This document shows, piece by piece, positions 1 to 12,100 of a DNA stretch of 64,000 bases. Numbering within the stretch: position 1 is the stretch's first letter; the number at the start of each line of letters is the position of its first letter. A program made the position numbers and the translations under genes. The DNA is from Takakia lepidozioides (Eukaryota > Streptophyta > Takakiopsida > Takakiales > Takakiaceae): contig CM060731.1 of assembly GCA_030704615.1 (NCBI GenBank), positions 26,040,001-26,104,000 of the forward strand. Reading direction: 5' to 3'. Below the pieces are notes generated by a model. That model did no database searches. It worked only from the letters and a program-made list of their open reading frames with translations, and was not told where the DNA came from.

Positions 1-193
1 ATCACCCATTCTCCTAGTCCGCCATGAGCATCGGCCAATTAATATTTCCCTCAAATCTTGGATCAATGCCTCACCACTAGCCAATGTGGACAACTCACAC
101 AGCAAAAGGTGAAGATCCAAAGCTTTAGTGACGGATTCAATTGTTAGTGATGTTGCAACAACTCAACATAATAAAATTTCCTGCATGGTGCAG

Positions 194-3100
194 ATGAATT
201 GTAACAGGGATTTGCAAGAAGGGGTTGAACTTGTGCTGGAGGTCAGCAAGCTTGATGCTGTGGGTCTGGAGCCTCAAGCAAGCCTTATCGAGCTCCCACA
301 GTCTAGTGCGCTGGTGGGTGAAACGAGTTCCATCAATCTCACCCCCAAGCCCATCAGGTAGGTCCTTATGTGAGAACTTATCACCTCCTGCTAGTTGTGC
401 ACTTTCTACTTGTCATTGAGTCTACCCAATGCATTTTCTCGAAGACTTTGTGTTACCTATATATCAAGGATAGAAACTTAACAGCTGGACATTGCTGAAA
501 AACTTGTGCTTGACTGGTGGATGGAGCCACAGTGAGTTGAAGATTGAACGCAAATGGTCTGACACCTGGAAGCAGGTTGTGAAGGGTGTTTTAAACCGGC
601 ACCGGCGGGAGAGGGTTCGGTACGCACTTGTACTCCACCAGCTTCTCGCTGTCTAGATGCTTTCTAAGTTTGGTTATGGAGTTTTGGAGTGTGTGTGTAA
701 GAGAGCGGTGTTATGAAGTTTGATCTAAGGTGTCTTCCCCTTCCTCCATCATCACAAGTACAGAGGAAGCAGTCTTCATGGTGCACTGATAGCGAAGTAA
801 AGGCTTATAGGCCAGTTTTGTGGTAACGAGGTGTCTGCTTCATAAAAGTCGCATCTCTGAAATTCAAATTTCTCAATTTGGTATCCACTTGGGCCCTACC
901 TGCACATCTGAAGGGAAGTGAAGGGTATAACTCACAGGGGGGTTTGGAGGGTTTGAGAATGACAGAGATTTGGCCATTAAATCAATGCATCCGCCAGTTG
1001 CGGCTATCCCGAAGTCAGACACAACAAAAGAGCGGCTTCGGGTGATACTAAGGTACATACACTCATCATATGTATCAGCTTGTCAATAAATATAATCTTC
1101 CGTTTCAATGGTTGGTATGGTGTTAAATATGGCTGTGGCTTCATTCCTCTGTGTAATTAAGGCTTTCATCTTGGAGCCTAGTAAACTCAGCTTAATCAAG
1201 TCCAGTTGGTTTGCCGGATCTGCTAAGTCTGATCTCTGAAGGTTGAGTGAATTATCACTTGGACACTGATATGGCTCATTCAATATACTCTATGAACTCT
1301 CATTGTCTACATGCCAAGAGGAGAAGCAGTCTGACTATCAGAGCCCCTTTCTGAGGAGTCCCACTTTTTTAATTAGATCGCTAACAATAGTAGCTGAACT
1401 CTACCCATGATGCTTAGAACTTTTTCTTGCAGGAATTGCTGCACGATTTATTAGGTGAATTACAGAGTACTAAACTAATCTCAAAAAGTGATCAAAATGA
1501 TGAATGATGATTAGATAATGGTCTCAATAATGGCCGGGTGACAACTCTGCTGTTGATTTTTGACATTGTATGCACCATCTCCACTACCAAAATCTTCAGG
1601 ATACAAAATGGAGCACAAAATTTTACTCGACAATTGGTACAAATGCAAGGATGTTGGGTTTTAGACAGTTGAGAATGCCTTTGTTCAGATGGCAGCTGTG
1701 CTCATGTATTCAGGCTCTCACAGTCATGAATTGGATTACTGCAGCAACCACTTCCTCTTTGGAGACCTAGAAAACGACTTGAGAGAGGAAATAATAGATT
1801 CATGCCAGGATGTTCGCGTCTCGCCGGGGACAGAAATCATCAAGCAGGGTGATGTTGCTGACAATTTCTACATTATTGTAAGTGTGTCTGAAAATTCAAC
1901 ATTACCCACCTAAGTTCCACTTTCTCTAGTGCAACCACAGCCACAGGTGTCAAATCTGTGTGGAGGTAGATGACTAAAGTAGCATGCATAGGATCAACCT
2001 CATGTCAACACCTACTCTCAACAGTGAATGCCTTATAACTGGATTTTTATCAGCTGTGCATAAGCACTGGCAAATCATGGCTGAGTTGTATACCTGGTGG
2101 GTCAAATCCCAGAACTGACTTTGAGCATACTAACCTGCCCATCTCTGCCCTCAAGGTTTTACAATATCCGTACATGGGGAATTTTTATCCAGTCTTTGAA
2201 TCTTCTTTTCTAATTTTATGGTACAAGCAGTAAAAAACTGCTCATTGCAGTCAATATCCACATTGGTAGATCACTTGTTGATGTGATTTGAAGCCCTGTT
2301 TGCTCTGTATACAGGATGTGGGTGACTTCGATATTCTAGCGAAAAAGGTGAGTGCAACTTCTTTGCACTCTTTTCATAATTTTAGTGTTGAATTTCCTTT
2401 CCCAGGTGTTGTACAGTACTGCTATGAAGGGAAATCCACTAGAGTGAGCAAATATGCAGCTGGAACATCTAGCTCTGCGGCTCTGTGTTTGCAGGATCCT
2501 GGAACTAAATGAATGGGATTCAAGCTCAGAGATCTCACCTAGTAGAATGGAAATGTTTCCCTCTGGAATGTCACAAAATAAGTTCAGGTTTGCATCCTTG
2601 TAGGATCATGAACCATACGTGTTATTGAGGTCGAAAGGTGCTGGAGAGAGCTTTGGAGAGTTGGCAATGATGTATGACACCACACGCAATGCCACTGTGA
2701 AGGCCACATCACATGCTCTCCTGTGGGCTGTCAATCGAACTACCTTCAAGTTCATTCTAGGCCAGCACCTCACTGGATCTCCAACTGCCCAGGTTTATTC
2801 CTCGCACATGCAAAGACTTTACATTCAGTATGTTTTCTCACATAGACCTATCACTCGCTCGCCCGATTCTTGGGTCTGCATTTTATGCTGTACTACAGGG
2901 CTTTCTTGAGAAACCCAAAAACCCAGCATCAGCTGGATCTTAAGGTAATACACTAATAGAGTGACCTTCGATTGACAGTAGTAGCGCACCTTCTCTCTCG
3001 TCTCCCCCTCCCATCTGGGCCCCTTTTACGAGTCTTCCCTCCAAATGCACGATTGTACACATGGCTAAGCATATCCAAATTTTCTGACAGAGTATCTTGG

Positions 3101-6100
3101 AATATTGCTCCAGGATAGGAAAACATCTTTTGTTTGAAGCCCTTTCGGGGAGCCAGGGGCAATTGCTGGTAAGGAGATGTTCCTTGAACTCAGAAAATTA
3201 CTGACATAAGGTCCTTCGATTCACAGGTGTTGAAAGAAGCACCTGCTTTGAAGAAATTATCAACGAAGGATGTTGTGGCATTGAGCAAGAGCTGCATGAT
3301 TCAACAATTTAGACGGGGGCAGCCGATATTAAAGGCCGGCTCCAACTTGGATAAGGTTTACTGAAGCCGTGAACAGTCCTAGTATTGTGGGGAGCAATTT
3401 AACCTTTTCTATTTAAAGTTGATGTTTTTGGTAAAGCATGATATGTAGGTCTTCTCCATCACACAGTGAAGTTTATTCTGGAGCCTTGTTGGGATGAAAG
3501 TTATGCTCCCCCAGTCAACTGGACCCTTCCCAACATGGGCTCTAATGGAAATTTTGACAACCAGATGGAGTTAGTATCAGGACTGAAATAAATGCACCAG
3601 GAAATGTTGAAACACCTATTATATTATTTACCTTGGCGTGATTGGTGCTCTAGGTGTGTGTAGTACAAGATGGTCAAGTGAGGGTGAGCTGGGGCGCTAC
3701 CGTAGGGAACCCAATCATAGGAAAAGGTGCTGTTGGGGGGGAGACACTGGCTGTGATGAATCGCCTGGAAGTTCTTGGGGAGGCAGTGCTTTTAAATGAG
3801 GAGACCAACAACCCTTGCCACTATACTGCCTCCTCCGACCAGGTAACATCCCATCTGTCTCATTTTTCTTGACAAGGAGGATGGGAAGCACTCCAAATGA
3901 AGGGAATGAAAAACCTCAAGCACAACCTTTGCACACAAAGAAACTCTTTAACAGGTGGGCAGACATAACAAGAGAGGACCATCTCCAGGTGATGTTTAGA
4001 GTCCTTTATGGTGGTGTTTTTGTAGTCCTCAAGTCCCCCTTACCAATTTTATTAAGTTTCATACTTGCGTTTTATCTTTCTCTGTCTTCGTCTTTAGGGT
4101 AACTTTTGGAGCGAATCCAGCTATAAAAAGGGGGTCACTGGGTCAATCAGTTACCTAATCTGTGGTACCTGGGGCTTCTGAGTCTTTGGGGGAAGGTTTA
4201 GGCAACCGCATTGCCCTGGTTACAGGCGTTCAAAGGCAACCATTTCCACACGGAAGGCAGTATTGCTTCGTGATGAAGAGACGCTGTAATTTATGCTTTC
4301 TTCAGGTGGAGTCCACCTTTGTTTTTCCCCCCATGGGCCCTTGGAGACATGATGAAGTTCCTTTCTTCCTGCCCAGCTTGCACTGGGAACAACAGGGAAA
4401 TCAAAAGTGAAGGATTTCTCTTCTTTCACTGCCCTTTCTACTATGAGATCCGTGGGAGAGTGATACCCAGTCTCTCACGGAGGTCTTCCATTTCTTTGCA
4501 ACAGGGCTCTAGTGAAGAGCTTTCTGGCCCTCAAAACGGTTTTGATACAATGGTCTTCTTATGACACTGGAAAAGCCTTTTGGCATACGGGAATGTGTTT
4601 AATAACCAATCTGTGTCAATGCTGCCGCAAGTAGCTACTTTGCAGATAAGCCTGTTAAGATAGAGGATGCATTTTGAATTTCTGATGCTATCAAATCACA
4701 AAGCTCTGGCCAAAGGAAGTTCAGTCTATCCGAGAAGGCCTTGATATGTTTCATATGGTCAACACAAATCTTTGTTCAACAGTAGAAGTGATTGCTGCTC
4801 GGATTAGACTTCCCACCATGCTTTGGAAAGTCCTTCACATCAGCTGATTCTCTACCTAGGCCTGCTGTTGCATGACGGAAGTATATTGCTCACTGTCTGT
4901 CAGGGCATTCTTAATGTTGAGTCTGAACGGAATACCTGGTGGATGGGATTTTTTTATAGGTTACTATCATAGTAATGGATCGAGTGCTATTTACCAAGGA
5001 CATGCTCACTGCCATCAGAAAGGGGCTGCAGATTCAGCTTATCACAGTAGCCCTGCAGCGAGTGCCTGCATTTCTGGAGCTTAGTCCTAGCCAACTCTCT
5101 GGCTTGGCAGAAAGTTTCAAGGAAACCAACTATCCAAAAGGTCTTTTTACAATCCCGTTGAGAATCGTGTGGTTTTGTGATCAACCCCCTAAAAAGCTTG
5201 GTAATTGTCTAGGCACGCCATAAGTGTCATTCATTCTATTCCCAGCTTCTTCTCCTGCTTATATACTGATATATGGGTTATGAGGCACTTGGCCAATCTC
5301 GTATTTTAACATGGCAAACTGACGAATCATGAAGCTCAGTGAGCTGTGGCTTATGGCTACATCAGAGGCTGTGCTATGGGGTCTGGTGTGGACTCAAGAA
5401 GTGGTTTTTTGTCTCATGGTCATTAGTTAGACACAAGAAGCCTTGATTGCATTGAAAGGCTTAAAAGCCTTTATCGGTTAAGCGGGTGCTACAAGCCCAT
5501 GGTCATTCTTTTTCTCTTCTGAGTGCAAGGAAAACCTGCCATTTCCAGCAAGGTGCAGACCATGACTGAGCACCTACACCTTGGGTGGCCTAGACTCTTT
5601 CACCTACAAGGCACAGCTATGCATTGCAAAGCCTTTTACACACCAGGAATCATAGCATTGATGCTCTCAATAGTGCCTATTTGACTAGAACATTCCTGCC
5701 GTTGGCAAGGAGGATTGGTTGCTCCCAATTAACCAAAATAAAATTGGCTGGACTTGGCCAGATTTGATCATTGGTACTTGGTACATCTGTGGTACACAGG
5801 GAAAGAGATCACAAGAAGCGGCGACATTAAGGGGTCTGCTGCACGAATTTATGTGGTCCAAAGTGGGGTTGTGGCAATGTACAGAAGTCCCAACGAGGAA
5901 AGGCTGGAGATAGCAAAGGGCGACAGTAATAGGGACAAAGCTAGAAGTTCTGTTTCTAGTTCAGGTGAACCAGGAAGCAAGGGGAACTCAGTCGTCAAGA
6001 GCTCAAATAGCTCCACTTCAGGAACTTCAAACAGCAGCAAACTGCAATCTCAACACAGCGGCAACTACAGTCTACCAGAGGAATCACGTGTAGGCCAAGA

Positions 6101-9100
6101 GGCTAAGACACTCCTGGGGCCCCTTGCACCTGCATCAAGTACGTCTATCAAGGCTGTGGAGCTACAGTCTGCAGAGAAGAAGAGTTTGAATGGAACTCAG
6201 CAACAGTCTGCAGATAAGAAGGGTATGAATGGGAGTCAGCAACTCTCTACAGATAAGAGGAGTTTGAGTGGGAATCAGCCAAGTCTGAGAGAGAGTACCA
6301 TGTGAGTTATCTTCCCTTCTTTTTCTCTAACTTTGGAACCTTGAGTTGTCTCTTTGTGATGTTTGGGATTTTTGATCACATGCCCTGCATACTATGAGAT
6401 CAGGGGCAGGTAAAAGTGTTTCTTTGGAGAGTTCCCATCTGTTCAGCTTCAAGGACCAGAAGTACTTGGCAACCATTGTTTCTCCTTTTTCCCATGATTC
6501 GCCTGGGCCTGGATCGTGCAAGCACTTCCTTCCTTCTTTTTTATTTCTTTCCGCTTTCTGTCTTAATGCAGGTGACAACATATGATTGTTTCATGCAGCA
6601 TGGTGCCTTGGACTTTTACAACCTACAGTGTGTTTGGTGATGAGTGTTTGCTAAGCAATGCCAAAGATGAGAGCAGTGGGCCACCATGCCAAGCAACCAC
6701 GGTGGCACAAACTCCAACTGGAGTTTTGATCTTGTCAATCTCCTTGGCAGAAATAACAACCATTTTAGGCCCCATTCAGGAGCTTCTATCACGTGTTGCC
6801 AACATGAGGGTGCTAAGGTGCTTTCCTCACCTGTGTTTTTGTATAGTAGAATTATCTATGAGCTTGAGAGCTATTGAGATTCACATATCACTAGACAAGT
6901 CTTATAGCGGTTATATGCCCTGCTCATAAACAAAAGGATTTTTACTGCTCAACAGAATTATGTTTCTAGCCTTAATTGTCTATGTTCTATGCAGCACCAG
7001 AAGAAAATAGACTGCATTTCAGATAAGCTGAATGGAAGAGTGTATTTGTTCTAACTCCCATTCACAATGAGCCCAGTGAGAGAGAGCATACTCGTTTGCA
7101 CTCATTGTTTGTATGTCAAGCAGTCACCTCATCCGGCTTGTTAAATATTCAACAGACTTCCCGGCCCCCCCTCCCTTTTGCCACAATGCTCTCTTGCTGT
7201 ATTCAAATCCTTCCTATGTGGTGCATGGGATTTTCTATTCCTGTTACATGGTTTTCGTCCTTGGTTCTGAGATTATGAGCTGAATGCAGTCTCTAAAGTC
7301 CGACACAAATTTGTAGTCAGGACATAAATGTACATTGCACATCACTGGAGAAGCTCTTCAAGCAACGGTAATTCTGTACGTTCTAGCAACCATTACAGTC
7401 TGAGACAACCACGGCTACAATCTAATGACGGAATTGGTGAATTTGCAGAAAGGTTCCGTGTTTAGAGTACCTCACAAGCACTGAGATTACCTTGCTGTCA
7501 CATTCAATGGGCATCCACAGATTGAGACCTGGGGAACCAGTCTACAAGGCTGGTGAACCCGGGGATCGCCTCTACATAGTCCACCGAGGGACAGTTGTGG
7601 AGACTACACACAGTGGCAAGGGTGACCAAGTCATCCTTGTCAAGGGGGCTTTTTTGGGGGAAGATGCTCTTTTAAGCAGTGAGCCCAGGCTGTCCACAAT
7701 GGTTGCGGGCCCGAGCGAACCTCACTCTCTGTTAGGTACAGTACATCCCCCGGATAACAATGGATATTATGAAGTTTCTTTCCTTCTTTTGCACATTTTT
7801 TAACAGGACATCTCTTCTTTCATTGCATTACGAGGATCAGAAATGCTTGTTAGCTTACTTGCATGAAGCGTTGACTCTTAGACAATCCCCCCTGAGCTTT
7901 AGTTGCTTTTGGGCTGTTTGTGGCCCCTCTCTCTTTCTTGTTTGTTTCTTCCTATTCTCCCATAAGCTCTTTGAGCTTCAGGCCAACGTTGTAAAGTACC
8001 CTTTCATTTCATTTCTTCTCTCTTTCTCTTGCTATTTCTCTTTTCTGCTCCTGGTCAATGGCCCAGAGGCTACCGTAAACAATGTCCTATGAGTACATTC
8101 TCTTCTGCTCCATTCAAACCGGGAGGGCAATAGAATGTACTCATGAGACGTTGTTTGCTGTAGCCTTGCGGCTATAGACCCCGCGCCCGGTTTGGCTGAA
8201 CAAAATTGAACAGATACTACCTTTGTGAGGAGCTCATTCCGGTAATGTGACTTACCTTGACAAAGACAATTAGTTTGGGTTTTCCAGATATCCTCTTGAA
8301 AGCCCTTCACACAAACGTCACCTTGCTGTGTGTGAGCTGCCCATCAATTAGACCCCAACAGGGCCAGGGCTTTACGCTGACCTCAAGATTTTCAAAGTTG
8401 GTGAACAGGAGTGTTGTTCTTGATGGTCCTGATGAGGATCACCCTCTGGTGAGAATATCTGGAGAAATGTGGTATGTAAAGTAGCACAGGAGATAGTCCG
8501 CACTGATTTTATTGGAATGGGGTGATATCAGTTACGGTTTCTCCAGAAGACAATTCTGATTTTACATGGGATGACTGTGTGGCAGGAGCAGAATTGTTCT
8601 ATTTGGATAGGGCAGTGTTGGAGGCCAATTTAGGACCGTTGCGAGAATTGAATGAGTTAAGGAGACGTGAAAATGAGAAGCGTGGTATTGTCAAGAGTAT
8701 CACTTTTGAAGAACTGCAGGAGATTGGGCTTCTTGGGACTGGTATTGTAACCTGCCCCTCCTGGGGTGTTCTTTCTCTCACTCACACAAGCATTGGTCTT
8801 TCTGTTAATGTGGGGCTGAGTGGTTGGATACCTCCAATCAGCTCTCAGAGGTTAGTATCCGGCAGGGAAAGCAAACATCGTAACCAATATCCCCAGGGAG
8901 TGCTCACTTGTTTCATTTGGAAATCAGCTATGAGATCTGGCAATATTTTCACCAAGCAAAGACAGGGAGCCAATGAGATGTTTTCTTTTTTCTTCACAAC
9001 TGAACCTGACTTTTTCCTTCAAATACGGGTTGTGTGCAGGTCTGTTTGGGAAAGTGAAACTGGTGTATAGTCGGCGCACCAAGGAGCATTATGCTCTCAA

Positions 9101-12100
9101 ATGTGTGAGCAAAGCAAAGGTGTTGACTGACTCTATTTCCATCTCCCTCCCACAGTCAATGGACCCAGGGAATGTTCAATGAGTACATCTCTCTCATACA
9201 AAAAAATTTCTGCAAAATCACTCAATATTGACAGAGTGATGGGTGAGGACGTAGGTTGCAAGAATGCAAGAGGAGGAACATTTAAGAAATGAAAAGATGC
9301 ACATGTCAGAGCTGGATCACCCCTTCATCACCAAGCTGATTCGGACCTTTAAAGATCAGAAAAATGTGAGATGACAGACACCCCCTATCTCCCTTTTTTT
9401 CCTCTTTTCTCTCCCCTCTTGTGGGCCCTGAAATCTATTTAAGTGAAGTTGTGTGAGTGCATTGTCAGATCTTTTGAATTCGTTTTGTCTTGAGTGCATT
9501 GTGGAAAATTGACTCAGACAGGAAGAAACGTGGACCACATAGAGAATAACCCTCTCTCGTTGGGTGGTGATATCAATTAAGTACAGACATTACTCAAGCA
9601 ACTCATTTACAGACAGCCTGTTAGTGAAGTTTGGTTTGGTTGAATGATGCAGGTGTATTTGTTGCAAGAGCTGACCACAGGGAGGGAGCTGTTTTTGTTC
9701 ATGGAAAAAGTGGGGCGTTTGCAAGATTGGGAGGCTGCTTTCTATGCTGGTGGAGTTCTTCTTGCGTATGTCCTATCTCTTCCGTCCTCCACAAGTACAA
9801 AGGAAAATACGGAGTGCTAATAGCCTTTCTATGTTAGATACCCCTTAAGACCAACATCCACATCAGTGGCTAAAGTCTTATATATAAGGATCCAATTGTG
9901 AAGAAGTGAGCTCTATATATCGCACATTGGGCCTGGGAGCACCCCCTTTACCCTTTACTTGCCTGGATATGAAAGCCAGATCTATACACGACATAAGTAT
10001 CCAGGACAACTACTTTCAAACCAAAATTTGGACATATATGAGAAGTTGACATGAGCTTGGGTGGCGGGATTGCAGGCTAGAATACATGCATAGCAAAGGG
10101 ATCGTGTACCGTGATCTCAAACCTGAGAATACTTTGATTGGAGAGAATGGGTACCCAAAGCTAATTGATATGGGATTTGCAAAGCGCATTCACAATCGCC
10201 GAACGTACTCGATGTGTGGCACCCCCGATTACATGGCCCCAGAAATTATCAAGCGTCAAGGCCATGGAAAGGCTGTGGATTATTGGGCACTTGGTTGTAT
10301 GATCTTTGAAATGATCACCAATACAAGTCCCTTCAATAGGGGTGACGACCCCCCACAGGTATCTTTAATCGTGCAGAAATGGACACATGTAAAGCAGTAT
10401 AGTTTCAATGAAAAGGAAAATTGTAAATAGAAACTTTAACCTGAATTTTTGTGCAAGAGCGTGATGAAAGATTTACACTGCAGACTATGTTTCAATAAAT
10501 TGCACCCTAGGGATTGCAAGAAGACTCAACCTTGGCGCCCTTAGGCACTGTGTGCCTAACAATATCTTCTGTTAAGGAGAACACTGGCAGAACATGGATG
10601 GTGACTCTGCTCTTGAATGGTAAAGCTAATAAAAGCCCTGCATCGTTCACTGCAAGGTGGAAATTTGCACATTTTAACCTCCCCACACTGGAAGTTACCT
10701 ATTGTCGTACAGAGAGTTTGTCTGAAGCATGCAAGAGGGTGGGATGTGGGGTGTAGGTTGTGTTTCAAAAGATCACAGAGGGGCGAATGAAGTTTCCATC
10801 CTACATGGCTGCCAATGCTGTTGACATTGTGAAGAGGCTGCTCGATCCTAACCCAGAGACGCGCCTGGGATGTCGCAAGTTTGGCCCTGCTGAAATCAAG
10901 GAGCACCCTTTCTTCACCAAAGAAATTAACTTTCAGCTTCTCATTCGCCAAAAGGAGGAGCCGCCGGTAAGGTTCTCCATTCAAAGCACCAAAGCTAAAA
11001 TCTACTGTATGTTTGATGATGAACCTCTCTTGCAAGATTTGATATACACTGATGTGGTTCTTTGTTTGTTCTACCTTGTCCCATGGGCCATGGTGACCCC
11101 TTGTGTTTTTTCTCTTTCTTTCTGACGTTAAAAAGTTCCATTTCATTTGTTTTCTTTTCTTTTCTTTCCATTTTGTCCCATAAGCTCTATGGGCTTTCCG
11201 CTTTTTCCATTTTGTACCATAAGCTCTTTGAGCTTTCCGCGGACATTATAAATTACCATTTCATTTCATTTCTTTCTGTAAGAGTACCATTTCATTTCTT
11301 TGCCTCTTTGCATGTTTCTATTGTGTTTGTTCTAGTAGTGCCTTGGACCCTTAAGGCTCGTTCTTTCATTCTTTCTGCCTGCGGATAGAGACTAGTTGGT
11401 GGGAAAATCTGCAACGGTTGGTTGCGCTGGGAACTACAGGGAAATTGAAAGCGAAGAGCATTTCTTCTTTCACTGCCCTTTATACTATGAGATCCGTGGG
11501 AGATTCAATCCTTCTTCCTGGATACCGACCTCTCATGGAGCTCTTCCATTACGAGGATCAGAAATGCTTGGCAGCTTACCTGCATGAAGCATTGACTCTT
11601 ACTTGAGCTTTAGTTGCTTTTGGGATGTTTTTGGCCTCTCTGTTTCTTTTGTTTCCTTTTTCCTCTTGTCCCATACGCTCTTTGAGCTTCCAGCAGACGT
11701 TATACAATACCATTTCATTTCTATCTGATTTTCTGCTGAAAAGAGGATCACCCCAGATGAACTGTATTAAATGACAACATCAACCACAATCTTGCCACAA
11801 GTAGAACACGAGGGCCCTTGGGGTCCCCTGTGGCCGTTATGCAGTTTTTCCTTCTCTTTCTTGGCCCCCTCTCTTTCTCGTCCCATAAGCTCTTTGAGCT
11901 TTCTGTGGACGTTATGGAGCTGTGTGGCCATGCCAAGCTTGAGTGACTACATCCATCCCCTACATTTGCAGTTGAGCCCTTCCAAACACAACAATGGGTC
12001 AATGCAAGGTGTAACATACACTGAAAGTGTCTTTCCTGTTCAAAGGCATTCTATCCACAGCAACAAGGAATGCTCTAAGTTTGGAGGCAAGCACAATGAA

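Noticed and set aside
2899-2944. Possible PKG exon with good-looking splice borders
   Set aside because: In the required phase it hits a TAA. Splicing 2792 directly to 3227 keeps the frame and aligns well with the CNB1-CNB2 link of other PKGs.
8380-8480. Open segment (VNRSVVLDGPDEDHPLVRISGEM) as a PKG exon
   Set aside because: Exon 7449-7735 joins 8532 in frame without it, and no fitting acceptor/donor pair was found. It could still be an alternative exon.
10556-11146. 196-codon minus-strand open frame
   Set aside because: It lies antisense to a confirmed kinase exon (10,757-10,966) and has no recognisable domain.
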